Positions 34,853 through 44,245 of a DNA stretch of 64,000 nt are shown piece after piece. Location of the stretch: the NCBI RefSeq assembly GCF_900128975.1, contig NZ_FQVC01000010.1:62001-126000 (forward strand). The letters run 5' to 3'. A program made the translations under genes and the position numbers. The stretch's first letter is position 1. Each line of letters starts with the position of its first letter. The notes beneath the pieces were generated by a model. The model did no database searches and was not told where the DNA came from. It saw nothing but the letters and a program-made list of their open reading frames with translations. This DNA comes from Devosia limi DSM 17137. GTDB lineage: Bacteria > Pseudomonadota > Alphaproteobacteria > Rhizobiales > Devosiaceae.

Positions 34853-36067
34853 CTAATTGGAATATTGCAGATAGAGATCTTCCATCACTTTCCCGGCGGC
34901 TGCGTTGGCATTGGCGCCGGGGAAGTTAGTCGTAACCACGACGGCGATGTCATTTTCCGTATCGACGACTATTCTGGCCAGGTTCATCGAATTGGATCCG
35001 TTATGGGTCAGCAAAGGCGTGTCAGCCCAGTCAAACACCACGCTGCCCCAGCCCAGCCCGTAGCCACCCGTGCTCGGTGTACCCGGCGGGGGATTGTCGC
35101 GGGTAGGCGTTTGAACGAGCGCTGCCTGGATATGCTCCAGCGTCGTCGGGCTGACCAGTTGCGGACCGCGCCTGGCTTGCCCGGCGTTCCAGCTGGCCCA
35201 TTTGGCGTAGTCCAGAATAGACATATGCGCATTTCCCGCTGGCCCCATCACTGGAGGGACGTCGGCAGCAGGTCCCCACAGCATGGCCGTGACGGAACCG
35301 TCGTCCGCGATGCGATGGCCCACGGCAGCGTCGATCAGTCCATAGGTGGACTGCGGACCCAGCCCCGCACTTTCCATGCCAAGGGGGCCGAAAATGCGTT
35401 CATGCATCAGCGTTTCCCAAGCTACGCTGCTCACCTTTTCAATCATCATGCCGGCGATCAGATAGCCAAAGTTCGCGTACTGAAAGGGCGAGGGGGTGGG
35501 GATGACCAGTTCGTTGTGCTGCCAAGCCGCAAGCGCGTTGATGCGTTGCTGCACGAGGTTGTCGTCAAACACCGCATCGCTGAAATACAGATCGAGCATT
35601 TCCTCGGTATCGCTCGGGATGCCGCTCGAGTGGGACAGCAATTGTTCGAGCGTGGCATCGGCCAGGCTCCGGCTCATCGCAGGGTCGTCACCCAACACGT
35701 CGCCGACGCGTGATTGCCAGTCCAGCTTGCCCTCATCGACCAGCATGCCGGCCAAAGTCGCGGTCATGGACTTGGTGTTGGAGCCAATATGGAAGCGGTC
35801 GTCCAACGTGACCGGCAAGACTTGGCCGTCAACGCGCGTTCCAATGGCTGCAGCCGCGACCACAACGCCATCCTTGACCACGGCGGCGGCCAAGGCCGGC
35901 AGGCCATACTCGATGCGAACACGATCCAGATAGTGTTCCATGTCTTCCGGCATCTGAGCAGATGCTGTACCCGCCGCCATGACGAACCCCAGCCCGGCAG
36001 CCAGCACCCTGAGGGCGGCGCCGATGCAAGGGCTGCGACGGTCTGACAGTGTTGGACGTCCTGACAT
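34853..36067 (-). CDS. serine hydrolase of the beta-lactamase/DD-peptidase fold (class C-like)
   Basis: A 404-residue exported protein. The ATG at 36067 has GAGGAG upstream; a start at 36109 is in frame but poorer. The signal peptide ends TASAQ (~residue 38). Motif 1 is SNTK (Ser96, Lys99), motif 2 is YANFG (the Tyr-x-Asn role), and LTHNGSN stands for the third motif. The substrate of such proteins can be a peptide, ester or lactam, and most are not true resistance enzymes. No AmpC-type regulator is adjacent; the nearest regulator is an AraC gene transcribed towards it on the same strand. Confidence 0.88.
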   Translation of the reverse strand: MSGRPTLSDRRSPCIGAALRVLAAGLGFVMAAGTASAQMPEDMEHYLDRVRIEYGLPALAAAVVKDGVVVAAAAIGTRVDGQVLPVTLDDRFHIGSNTKSMTATLAGMLVDEGKLDWQSRVGDVLGDDPAMSRSLADATLEQLLSHSSGIPSDTEEMLDLYFSDAVFDDNLVQQRINALAAWQHNELVIPTPSPFQYANFGYLIAGMMIEKVSSVAWETLMHERIFGPLGMESAGLGPQSTYGLIDAAVGHRIADDGSVTAMLWGPAADVPPVMGPAGNAHMSILDYAKWASWNAGQARRGPQLVSPTTLEHIQAALVQTPTRDNPPPGTPSTGGYGLGWGSVVFDWADTPLLTHNGSNSMNLARIVVDTENDIAVVVTTNFPGANANAAAGKVMEDLYLQYSN

Positions 36068-36230
36068 ATGGCGACATCTCCTCAAGATGAACGGCAGGGG
36101 CGACGACAACCCGACGTGTCGGTGCCTCGCCTCGACGGGCGATAGGTCCCGCGTTTTCCGGCAATGCTAAGGTCGAAAAGGCCATGCTGCTATCCGGAAT
36201 CCGCAAAAAGACCGGAAGCTGCATTGGCCC

Positions 36231-37232
36231 TCACATAAGCCTTGTCAGTGTCGCAGCCGGGGATTCTTCAAAGATCCGCTTATAGTCGCCCGCGAAGCGA
36301 CCGAGGTGCAGAAACCCGAATTGCATGGCGACCTGTGTCACTGTCGTGTCGCGCGGGTCTCGGGCGAGCAATGCTGCGCGGGCCTGGTTGAGCCGGCAGC
36401 AGCGGAGATAGGCTTGTGGAGACATGCCGACACAGTCGTGAAAGGCATAAAGCAGCGCTCGCTCCGATACCGCCAGTGACAAGCAGATGTCGACGACGCT
36501 GGGCACTGCGTGGCAAGCCAATTGCTGTTCAACGAACTCGCGAGCCAATCGGCAGGTTCGCACGGCGCGAGACCGGGCCGCCCGGGGCAGGGAAGCCGTG
36601 CCATCAACTGCGTTGGCGGTGGCGATACGCAACGCTGTCTGCAGGGCAGCGCCTCGGATGACCGCAGAGTCCAGCGCTTCGCCCCGCCTGGTCGCGCCAA
36701 TCCAGTGCCGCAGCATTGTCTTCAGCTCGCCGAGATGCGGGGACTGAAACTGCAACACCTGTCGCGGCGGTTTATCCCAGGCTCCGGGATAGAGCGCACG
36801 GGCCGCGCCGACAAATTCCGATTGGGAAAAGCCGATATAGGCAGTTTGCCCCCCTGCTGGCACGTGAATGTCGAACTCGGTGTGTTCCGGGAGGAAGAAA
36901 ACACTGTTTGCATTCTTGGCCGCGTGGTCGGACAGTCGGAATTCCGGGTCATGCGTGCTGTAGGAGATCGTGCAAAAATCGGCGGGCGTGGCGCCCAGTT
37001 TCTGAATTGCTGCAAACTGGCTTTCCTGCACGATCCGCAGTCCCCCCAGATCCAGGCTATCCATCTGCGATACCCGTTTGCCGCGGCTTAGCTGGTAGCA
37101 TTCCATGGCAACCCAGGGCTGCATTGCCGCCTGCGTTGCGGCATTCTCGATGATTGTGCTGCGCAAAGTGCTGACACCCCCCGGCAAGACGCCGCCTCTG
37201 GTGATCGCAATCTCATTTTGCGCATTCTGCAT
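36231..37232 (-). CDS. AraC family transcriptional regulator
   Basis: A 333-residue protein with an N-terminal sensing domain and a C-terminal AraC HTH pair. The HTH pair is SVVDICLSLAVSERALLYAFHDCVGMSPQAYLRCCRLNQARAALL followed by TVTQVAMQFGFLHLGRFAGDYKRIFEESP. The ATG at 37232 has GGGGAGA upstream; a further in-frame start at 37316 lacks a site. It is upstream of the serine-hydrolase gene on the same strand (163 bases apart) and divergent from the DUF2254 gene at 37364, so either is a possible target. Confidence 0.87.
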   Translation of the reverse strand: MQNAQNEIAITRGGVLPGGVSTLRSTIIENAATQAAMQPWVAMECYQLSRGKRVSQMDSLDLGGLRIVQESQFAAIQKLGATPADFCTISYSTHDPEFRLSDHAAKNANSVFFLPEHTEFDIHVPAGGQTAYIGFSQSEFVGAARALYPGAWDKPPRQVLQFQSPHLGELKTMLRHWIGATRRGEALDSAVIRGAALQTALRIATANAVDGTASLPRAARSRAVRTCRLAREFVEQQLACHAVPSVVDICLSLAVSERALLYAFHDCVGMSPQAYLRCCRLNQARAALLARDPRDTTVTQVAMQFGFLHLGRFAGDYKRIFEESPAATLTRLM

Positions 37233-37363
37233 TGTTATTGTCTTCTCCCCGCCACCAAACCATGTTGCCTGAAACGCCGACCGGATGCGACCACTATTGG
37301 AAGCTGGCGGAGCCAAAGCACGCGCAGCGCGTTCTTCCAGCCAGTGTGCCGTGAAGGAATGAC

Positions 37364-38629
37364 ATGACGTCTCAATGGTTTTGGCTGGCAGTCCAGCTTA
37401 CGCGTCGCATCTGGGTCCGCGCGAGCCTGTTTTCCCTGTTGGCGATCGTGGCAGCGCTGCTTGGCATTGCGCTCAGTCCCTACATACCCGCCGATCTACC
37501 CACCAAGATCGGCGCCGACGCGGTCGACCATATCCTGGGCATCATTGCCGCCAGCATGCTGACGGTCACCACCTTTTCGCTCAGTGTGATGGTCTCGGCC
37601 TATTCGGCCGCGGCGAGCAATGTGACGCCGCGGGCGACGCGGCTGGTGATGGAAGATTCAACGACGCAGAATGTGCTGTCGACCTTCGTTGGTTCGTTCC
37701 TGTTCAGCCTTGTCGGAATAATCGTGCTCAGCACCGGTGCCTATGGCGCGCAGGGCAGGGTGGTGCTGTTTGGCGCAACGGTCGTGGTCATCATCTTCAT
37801 CGTGTTCACGCTGCTGCGCTGGATCGACCACCTGTCGCGCCTCGGCCGAGTTACCGAAACGACTGCGCTGGTCGAGGAGGCTGCCGCCAAGGCGATGCAG
37901 GAGCGCCACAACAATCCGTATATGGGCGGCTCAAGGCTCCGGCACGATGCCGTAATTCCAGCGCAGGCTACAGCCGTGTATGCCTCGCAGATCGGCTATG
38001 TTCAGCATGTCGATATCGGGGCGCTCTCCGATCTGGTCGGGGACCAGTCCGGCGCCATCTACCTCGTTGCCGTACCGGGCGACTTCGTTGACCCGACAGC
38101 GCCCCTCGCCTGGGTGGCCGGCGTCCAGGCCGATGGCGTCGATGCTGCGGTCCGCCAATGCTTCGCGATCGGCGATACCCGGTCCTTCGATCAGGACCCA
38201 CGCTTCGGCGCCTCGGTACTCGCGGAAATCGGCTCCCGAGCCTTGTCGCCGGGTATCAACGATCCCGGAACCGCAATCGATGTCATCGGGCGCGCCGTTC
38301 GCATTCTGGCGATTGGGACCGAGACCGGCGAGGATCGGGGGCCTCGCTTCCCAAAGGTCTTTGTCCCTCCCATCGATATCGGCGACATTTTCGATGACTT
38401 CTTCACCCCGATCGCTCGTGATGGTGCAGCCATAGTTGAGGTCGGGCTCCGGCTGCAGAAGGCTTTTCTCGCGTTGGGGCGTCTTGATCCGGGCCGCTAC
38501 GGCCCCCATGCCCTGCGGCACTCCCAGGAGGCTCTGATGCGCTCGGAGGTGGTCTTGATCGAGATGGACCGCAAGCGCGTCGAGGCGGGCGTCGTGCGTG
38601 TGCGCAAGCTGCTTCAGGCGCCGATCTAA
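37364..38629 (+). CDS. DUF2254 family predicted membrane protein
   Basis: A 421-residue protein with about four hydrophobic segments in its first 150 residues (ASLFSLLAIVAALLGIALSP; HILGIIAASMLTVTTFSLSVM; VGSFLFSLVGIIVLSTGAYGA; VVIIFIVFTLLRWIDHL) and a long soluble C-terminal part. GSRALSPGINDPGTAIDVI is the conserved family stretch. The function of DUF2254 proteins is not known. The 3' end overlaps the end of the convergent ectR-like gene by four bases. Confidence 0.82.
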   Translation: MTSQWFWLAVQLTRRIWVRASLFSLLAIVAALLGIALSPYIPADLPTKIGADAVDHILGIIAASMLTVTTFSLSVMVSAYSAAASNVTPRATRLVMEDSTTQNVLSTFVGSFLFSLVGIIVLSTGAYGAQGRVVLFGATVVVIIFIVFTLLRWIDHLSRLGRVTETTALVEEAAAKAMQERHNNPYMGGSRLRHDAVIPAQATAVYASQIGYVQHVDIGALSDLVGDQSGAIYLVAVPGDFVDPTAPLAWVAGVQADGVDAAVRQCFAIGDTRSFDQDPRFGASVLAEIGSRALSPGINDPGTAIDVIGRAVRILAIGTETGEDRGPRFPKVFVPPIDIGDIFDDFFTPIARDGAAIVEVGLRLQKAFLALGRLDPGRYGPHALRHSQEALMRSEVVLIEMDRKRVEAGVVRVRKLLQAPI

Positions 38630-39105
38630 TCCGCCGACAACACTTCGGAGGAATCCAGCACCGCGGCGACATCCTTGTCGTGATTGCCAAGCATGGCGGC
38701 CACCCGCTCCAGGGAGGCGATGAGCATGGACTGTTCCCAATCCGCCAGCGCGATGAACTGTTCATGAAACAGGGCGTGGACCCCATCGGGGGCGATGGTC
38801 AGAGCCTTTTTGCCCGCCTCGGTCAGCGACAGCCAGACCTGACGACGGTCGCTTTCGCCCTTGCGACGCTGGATCATGCCGTTGGCTTCCAGTTTCTGCA
38901 GGAGGGCGGTGGTGGTGGCTTGGGTAATGCCCATGCTGGCGGCGATAAAGCCCGCCGTCTGCTCGCGCTCGTCGTCCAGCAATTGCATGAAAATCAGCTG
39001 CGACGGGGTCAGGCCCGTTTCGCGCATGAGGCGTTTGCTGTTGAGCTCAGTGCTGCGCAGAATCTTGCGCATGGCGGTCAAGGCAAGCTTGGTTCTGTCT
39101 TCCAC
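38626..39105 (-). CDS. ectR: MarR family regulator of ectoine synthesis (EctR-like)
   Basis: A 159-residue winged-helix protein. LRSTELNSKRLMRETGLTPSQLIFMQLL and the recognition region GITQATTTALLQKLEANGMIQRRKGESDRRQVWLSLTEAG are typical of the EctR branch of MarR regulators. EctR represses ect operons at low salt in methylotrophs. Here it lies divergently from ectA, 269 bases away, which matches that genetic layout. The gene name rests on this context and on sequence style. Confidence 0.85.
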   Translation of the reverse strand: MEDRTKLALTAMRKILRSTELNSKRLMRETGLTPSQLIFMQLLDDEREQTAGFIAASMGITQATTTALLQKLEANGMIQRRKGESDRRQVWLSLTEAGKKALTIAPDGVHALFHEQFIALADWEQSMLIASLERVAAMLGNHDKDVAAVLDSSEVLSAD

Positions 39106-39264
39106 ATCCGCACCTTTGTCGATCCTCAGGCATTTCTAGCACGCCGTCGTCAGAACCCAAGTGCGGTCAGTGGTCGCCGTCCGCTCATAAGGTTAGTATG
39201 TACGAAGCATATGGAGCCGATCTGAATGGTGTGCACAACGGTACGGCCTGGTCGGGAAAGTTTT

Positions 39265-39277
39265 TTAGCAGAGCTAA
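39265..39277. promoter_or_regulatory. inverted repeat in the ectR-ectA intergenic region
   Basis: TTAGC-AGA-GCTAA is a perfect 5-base inverted repeat in an AT-rich part of the divergent promoter. It is a candidate regulator site but short. Confidence 0.35.
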
Positions 39278-39345
39278 CTAACTGAACAATAGCGAATAAA
39301 TTGAACCTAGTGCGATTTTCCGACCAGAACGTGGGTTTGCGCGGG

Positions 39346-39374
39346 TTGACATTTAGTTTCGTAAAACAAATTAT
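39346..39374 (+). promoter_or_regulatory. housekeeping-type promoter directly in front of ectA
   Basis: TTGACA at 39346-39351 is a perfect -35 box. Seventeen bases later comes AATTAT (39369-39374), with TTATAT overlapping. The -10 box directly abuts the ectA ATG at 39375, so transcription should begin about at the next ATG (39381). The spacer TTTAGTTTCGTAAAACA is a loose palindrome and could hold the EctR site. Confidence 0.6.
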
Positions 39375-39947
39375 ATGCGCATGATTTATGGAAATTCCGT
39401 CATTAGCGACGCCGCTGGATGGCGACCGGAAACATCCCCCGTAATCCGCAGGCCCCAGTCCACCGACGGTTTTGCGGTCTGGCAGCTGATCGGGCAAACC
39501 CCGCAGCTGGATGATAATTCGCTCTATTGCAATTTGCTTCAGTGCAGCCATTTCGCGGCAACCAGTGCGATTGCCGAGGCGGGTGGAGCTGTCGTTGGCT
39601 GGCTCTCGGGCCATGTGCCGCCCGGTCAACCCGATACGCTGTTCGTCTGGCAGGTCTGCGTTGCTGAGCAAGCGCGTGGCCGTGGCCTGGGAAAGAAGAT
39701 GATCGGCGATGTGCTGGCCCGGCCGGAAAGCGCCGGCATACGGCACGTTCAATGCACGATCACCCAAGACAATGCCGCGTCCTGGGCGCTGTTCACCGCA
39801 GTGGCACGCACGGTCAAGGCGCAACTCAGCCAGATCGAGCACTTCCTGAAGGACGAGCATTTTGCCGGTCGTCACGATGCCGAATTCGCCGTCTCGATCG
39901 GGCCGTTTGATCGCGAACGCGCCGCCGCCGCCCTCAACGCGGACTAA
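39375..39947 (+). CDS. ectA: L-2,4-diaminobutyrate acetyltransferase
   Basis: A 190-residue GNAT-fold enzyme that acetylates diaminobutyrate, the second step of ectoine synthesis. Highly typical stretches are VWQLIGQTPQLDDNSLYCNLLQCSHFA and DTLFVWQVCVAEQARGRGLGKKMI (acetyl-CoA loop RGRGLG). No ribosome-binding site precedes the ATG at 39375. An ATG two codons later (39381) coincides with the predicted transcription start, so a leaderless message is possible. It is the first gene of the ect operon. Confidence 0.95.
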   Translation: MRMIYGNSVISDAAGWRPETSPVIRRPQSTDGFAVWQLIGQTPQLDDNSLYCNLLQCSHFAATSAIAEAGGAVVGWLSGHVPPGQPDTLFVWQVCVAEQARGRGLGKKMIGDVLARPESAGIRHVQCTITQDNAASWALFTAVARTVKAQLSQIEHFLKDEHFAGRHDAEFAVSIGPFDRERAAAALNAD

Positions 39948-39998
39948 CCCACGACCTTGCTGCTTTACGCCCAATATTAGTTTTGGAGATGCTTTCAC

Positions 39999-41288
39999 AT
40001 GACCTTTTCCAGCTCGATGAAGCCCATGGCGACATTCCAGCGCGTCGAAAGCCAGGTGCGATCCTACTCGCGCAGTTTTCCAAAGGTTTTCGACAAGGCG
40101 TTGGGCGCCACGATCTACGACATCGACGAGCGGGCCTATACCGACTTCCTGGCTGGATGTTCGACACTGAACTATGGCCACAATGATCCTGACCTCAAGG
40201 CAGCCCTGATCGAATATGTCTCGGCCAATGGTATTGCCCATGGCCTGGACATGTTCACCGATGCCAAGGAGCATTTCCTGGCGACGTTCGAGCGCCTGAT
40301 CCTGAAGCCGCGGGGCATGGGCCACCATGTCCAGTTCACGGGACCGACGGGCGCCAATGCGGTCGAAGCGGCCCTCAAGCTGGCGCGCAAGGTAACCGGG
40401 CGGACCAATGTCATTGCCTTCACCAATGGCTTTCACGGCGTGACACTCGGCGCGCTGGCCGCTACCGGCAATTCCAAACATCGAGACGGTGCCGCAACGC
40501 CTCTGAGCGGGGTGTCGCGCGCTGCCTATGATGGCTATTTCGGCGCCGATATCGACACCGCCGACATGCTCGAACGCCAGCTGTCGGACCCATCCAGTGG
40601 CTTCGATGCCCCGGCTGCAATCATCGTGGAAACGGTGCAGGGCGAGGGTGGGCTCAATGCGGCATCGGCGGAATGGCTCGGCAAGGTGCAGGCCATCGCC
40701 CGCAAGCACGGCGCGTTGTTCATCATCGATGACATTCAGGCCGGGTGCGGGCGCACCGGCGGGTTCTTTTCGTTCGATGGCATGGGGCTATCGCCCGACA
40801 TCGTCACCCTGGCGAAGTCACTGTCGGGCATGGGGCTGCCCCTGGCTCTGACCCTGATCAAACCCGAGTTCGACATCTGGAAGCCTGCCGAACATAACGG
40901 CACCTTCCGCGGCAACAACCACGCTTTCGTGACGGCAGCCGCCGCACTCGACAAGTTCTGGGCCGATGACCAGTTCCAGAACGCCGTCGCCAGGAAGGCG
41001 CAGTACCTGGCCGAGCGCCTGATGGCGATAGCCGACCGGCACGATCTCAGCATCAAAGGCCGCGGCATGATGCTGGGCGTTGACGCTGGATCGGGGGAGC
41101 AGGCCGAAGCCATTTGCAAGGCATGTTTCGCCGAGGGCCTGATCATCGAAACCTCCGGCAGTTTCGACGAGGTGGTCAAGGTCCTGGCCCCCCTGACCAT
41201 TTCAAACGAACAGTTTGCAGCGGGCCTTGACGTCCTGGAAGCCTCTTTCGAGGCCGTCCTGGGAAGCCATCGCGCCGCGGCTGAATAA
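39999..41288 (+). CDS. ectB: diaminobutyrate-2-oxoglutarate transaminase
   Basis: A 429-residue class-III PLP transaminase that makes diaminobutyrate from aspartate semialdehyde and glutamate. Conserved parts are DFLAGCSTLNYGHNDPDLK, QFTGPTGANAVEAALKLARK, FIIDDIQAGCGRTGGFFSF and the PLP-binding Lys273 in TLAKSLSGMG. The ATG at 39999 has GGAG upstream; the gap to ectA is 51 bases. Confidence 0.97.
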   Translation: MTFSSSMKPMATFQRVESQVRSYSRSFPKVFDKALGATIYDIDERAYTDFLAGCSTLNYGHNDPDLKAALIEYVSANGIAHGLDMFTDAKEHFLATFERLILKPRGMGHHVQFTGPTGANAVEAALKLARKVTGRTNVIAFTNGFHGVTLGALAATGNSKHRDGAATPLSGVSRAAYDGYFGADIDTADMLERQLSDPSSGFDAPAAIIVETVQGEGGLNAASAEWLGKVQAIARKHGALFIIDDIQAGCGRTGGFFSFDGMGLSPDIVTLAKSLSGMGLPLALTLIKPEFDIWKPAEHNGTFRGNNHAFVTAAAALDKFWADDQFQNAVARKAQYLAERLMAIADRHDLSIKGRGMMLGVDAGSGEQAEAICKACFAEGLIIETSGSFDEVVKVLAPLTISNEQFAAGLDVLEASFEAVLGSHRAAAE

Positions 41289-41300
41289 CAGGAGACTTCC

Positions 41301-41693
41301 ATGATCGTCCGAGACCTGAATGCCGCCCGCCAGACCGACCGGCTCGTCAATGCCGATGGCTGGGACAGCACAAGGTTGCTGCTCGCCGGTGATGACATGG
41401 GGTTCAGCTTCCACATCACCCGCATTCACGAAAACACCAGCCACGTCTTTCACTACAAGCACCACTTCGAGAGCGTCTACTGCATCGCGGGCGAAGGCAG
41501 CATCGAGGAACTCGATACCGGCACGGTGCATCAGATCCGGCCTGGCGTGATGTACGCCCTCAATCTGCACGACCGGCACCGCCTCACGGCCAAGAGCGAG
41601 ATGGTGATGGCCTGCTGCTTCAACCCACCCGTGAGCGGGCAGGAGGTGCATCGCGCCGATGGTTCCTATGCCCCCATCGCCGAAGACGCTTGA
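41301..41693 (+). CDS. ectC: L-ectoine synthase
   Basis: A 130-residue cupin enzyme that closes the ring of N-acetyl-diaminobutyrate to ectoine. [50 protein letters not shown] and [13 protein letters not shown] contain the expected metal-binding Glu, Tyr and His positions. It starts 12 bases after ectB with AGGAG upstream. Confidence 0.97.
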   Translation: MIVRDLNAARQTDRLVNADGWDSTRLLLAGDDMGFSFHITRIHENTSHVFHYKHHFESVYCIAGEGSIEELDTGTVHQIRPGVMYALNLHDRHRLTAKSEMVMACCFNPPVSGQEVHRADGSYAPIAEDA

Positions 41694-41730
41694 GCCCTTC
41701 CTTCCAAAAACGACAACGAAAGGCGTCGAT

Positions 41731-42660
41731 ATGACAATGCCAGCGACCCAAGCCGCCAATCAGGACGATTATCCAACGCGTTTGCCCCAGGAGCAGTGGC
41801 TTGAACGCAAGGACCCTACGGTATGGGGCCGTTGGAGCCCTGAAGCGCCGCTGACCCGTGCCGAGACGAACGCCTTCGACAAGAATGGTTTCATCGTTCT
41901 AAATGGCGTGTTCTCTCCGGCCGAGATTGCCGCGCTGCAGCATGAATCGGCTGGTATGCGTTCCGGTGAGACCAAGCTGGCCCCCGAGAATGTGATCACC
42001 GAGCCGGGCTCGGACGAGGTGCGCACGGTCTTCCGGCTGGACGAGCAGAATGCCCTGTTCGACCGCCTGGCCCGCGACAAGCGTATTGCCGGCCGCGTCA
42101 GTTTCCTGCTGGGGGACGATGTCTATCTGCATCAGTCGCGGCTGAACTATAAGCCAGGCTTCACCGGCAAGGAATTCTACTGGCATTCCGACTTCGAGAC
42201 CTGGCACGCCGAAGATGGCATGCCGCGCATGCGCGCCATTTCAGCTTCCGTGCTGCTGACCGACAATGACGCGCTCAATGGGCCGTTGATGCTGATGCCC
42301 GGTTCGCACCGGACATTTGTGGCCTGTGCCGGGGAGACGCCTGAGGACAATCACAAGACCTCGCTCAAGCGGCAGGAAATCGGCGTTCCATCCCAGGACA
42401 GCCTGACCAAGATGGCCCAGCAGTTCGGCGTCGACTATGCGGCAGGCCGGGCCGGCACGGTCATCCTGTTCGATTGCAACACGCTGCATGGCTCGAACGG
42501 CAACATCACGCCGTTTCCGCGTTCCAATGCGTTCTTTGTCTACAATGCCTGGTCCAATCGCGTCGGCGCACCCTATGCCGCCAAGGCACCGCGCCCGGCA
42601 TTCCTGAGTTCGCGCGACCCGCAGGCGCCCCTCGTCATCGAGAGCGGCAAGCTCGCCTAA
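41731..42660 (+). CDS. ectD: ectoine hydroxylase (Fe(II)/2-oxoglutarate dioxygenase)
   Basis: A 309-residue dioxygenase turning ectoine into 5-hydroxyectoine. The iron ligands are His152 and Asp154 (FYWHSDFETWH) and His253 (CNTLHGSNGN). QSRLNYKPGFTGKEFYWHSDFE is the EctD signature region. An in-frame upstream start (41659) would overlap ectC; the ATG at 41731 after AAAGGCG is better. Its presence means that the cell makes hydroxyectoine as well. Confidence 0.96.
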   Translation: MTMPATQAANQDDYPTRLPQEQWLERKDPTVWGRWSPEAPLTRAETNAFDKNGFIVLNGVFSPAEIAALQHESAGMRSGETKLAPENVITEPGSDEVRTVFRLDEQNALFDRLARDKRIAGRVSFLLGDDVYLHQSRLNYKPGFTGKEFYWHSDFETWHAEDGMPRMRAISASVLLTDNDALNGPLMLMPGSHRTFVACAGETPEDNHKTSLKRQEIGVPSQDSLTKMAQQFGVDYAAGRAGTVILFDCNTLHGSNGNITPFPRSNAFFVYNAWSNRVGAPYAAKAPRPAFLSSRDPQAPLVIESGKLA

Positions 42661-42720
42661 CCGGTTCACGACAACACAGCAGGCAGCGCTTCTTCGTCCG
42701 GAGAAGCAGCCGGAGACCCT

Positions 42721-44178
42721 ATGACCGAAACGACCATGCGCCACACCGTCGAGAAGATCGGCGGCACCTCGATGTCCCGTACCATCGAACTGCTCGACAC
42801 CGTGTTGATCGGGGATCGCACCGGCGCGCAGCTTTACCAGCGCATATTTGTAGTTTCGGCCTATGCCGGCATTACCGATGCCCTGCTGGAGCACAAAAAA
42901 ACCGGCAAGCCCGGCGTCCATGCCCTTTTCGCCAGCGCGGAGAGCGGCTGGGCCTGGGGCGATGCGCTGAGCGCAGTCGCCGATCAGATGTATGCGCATA
43001 ATGAACGCGTGTTCGGTGATGCCGATGCCCGGCAGACGGCCGACCGGTTTGTCCGCGAGCGGATCGAGGGGGTGCGTTCGTGCCTGATCGATCTGTCACG
43101 GCTGTGTTCGTTCGGCCATTTTCAGCTTGAACAGCATCTTCTGACGGTCCGTGAAATGTTGGCATCGCTGGGCGAGGCGCATTCGGCGTTCAATACCAGC
43201 CTCTTGCTGAACATGAGTGGCGTGTCGGCGCGACTGGTCGATCTGAGCGGCTGGCGTGACGAGCGCCAGTTGCCGCTGGACGAGGTGATTGGACGGGCAT
43301 TTTCCGATATCGACCTGAGCCGGGAGCTGCCCATCGTCACCGGTTATGCGCAGTGCCGCGAGGTGCTGATGGGGACCTATGACCGCGGCTATAGCGAGGT
43401 GGTCCTGTCGCGGGTCGCGGTCGTCACCGAGGCGCGCGAGGCGATCATCCACAAGGAGTTTCACCTCTCCTCGGCCGATCCGCGCGTGGTGGGCCTGGAA
43501 AGCGTCCGGGTCATCGGCGAAACCAATTACGACGTGGCCGATCAGCTCTCCAATATGGGCATGGAAGCGATCCATCCACGGGCCGCCAAGAGCCTGCGCC
43601 AGGCTGGCATTCCGCTGCGGGTCAAGAATGCCTTTGAGCCCGATCACAATGGGACGGTGATCCGGTCCGATATCCATGCCGGCGCGCCGCAGGTGGAGAT
43701 CATCACCGGGATCAAGAATGTCTTCGCGCTCGAGTTCCACGACCAGGACATGGTGGGGGTGAAGGGCTACGATTCCGAAATCCTTGAAGCGCTCAAGCGC
43801 CACAAGGTCTGGATCATCTCAAAGACCTCCAACGCCAATACCATCACCCATTTCCTCAAGGGGTCGATGAAGGCAATCCGGCGGGTCGAGACAGACCTGT
43901 CGGCGGCCTTTCCCTGCGCCGGGATCACCCTGCGCAAGGTTGCGCTGGTTTCCGCCATCGGTCGCAATATCGGGGACAGCGCCGTGTTGGCAAAAGCCAT
44001 CGGCGTGCTCGCTGCGGCCGGCATTAGTCCGCTCGGCGTTCATGACCTGATGCGCAAGGTCGACCTGCAGATCATCGTCGACCCCGCCGATTTCGAGGCA
44101 ACGATTTCGGCCCTGCACAAGGGGCTGATCGAAGACTGGGCGCCGGCACAGGCAAATGAACTCCATGCCGTCGCCTGA
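42721..44178 (+). CDS. ask: aspartate kinase specialised for ectoine synthesis
   Basis: A 485-residue kinase that phosphorylates aspartate, the first step towards the ectoine precursor. KIGGTSMS opens the amino-acid kinase domain (residues ~1-330), followed by ACT-like regions near IITGIKNVFALEFHDQDMVGVKGYDSEILEAL and ITLRKVALVSAIGRNIGDSA. The enzyme belongs to the Ask_Ect type, which escapes normal feedback control. It is 60 bases after ectD, in the usual position for ectoine operons. Confidence 0.93.
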   Translation: MTETTMRHTVEKIGGTSMSRTIELLDTVLIGDRTGAQLYQRIFVVSAYAGITDALLEHKKTGKPGVHALFASAESGWAWGDALSAVADQMYAHNERVFGDADARQTADRFVRERIEGVRSCLIDLSRLCSFGHFQLEQHLLTVREMLASLGEAHSAFNTSLLLNMSGVSARLVDLSGWRDERQLPLDEVIGRAFSDIDLSRELPIVTGYAQCREVLMGTYDRGYSEVVLSRVAVVTEAREAIIHKEFHLSSADPRVVGLESVRVIGETNYDVADQLSNMGMEAIHPRAAKSLRQAGIPLRVKNAFEPDHNGTVIRSDIHAGAPQVEIITGIKNVFALEFHDQDMVGVKGYDSEILEALKRHKVWIISKTSNANTITHFLKGSMKAIRRVETDLSAAFPCAGITLRKVALVSAIGRNIGDSAVLAKAIGVLAAAGISPLGVHDLMRKVDLQIIVDPADFEATISALHKGLIEDWAPAQANELHAVA

Positions 44179-44245
44179 CCAACCGCCGGCTGAACTTCGA
44201 CGGGCAGCAGCCGGTATCTCGCCCAGAATGCAACAGGAGCACCAC

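Noticed and set aside
34853..36067. Serine hydrolase considered as an antibiotic-resistance beta-lactamase
   Set aside because: Motif 2/3 forms and neighbourhood fit the broad beta-lactamase-fold esterase/peptidase group, not AmpC.
39150..40709. 519-codon minus-strand open frame opposite ectA/ectB
   Set aside because: It is the antisense shadow of two clearly identified enzymes; the long frame results from high GC.
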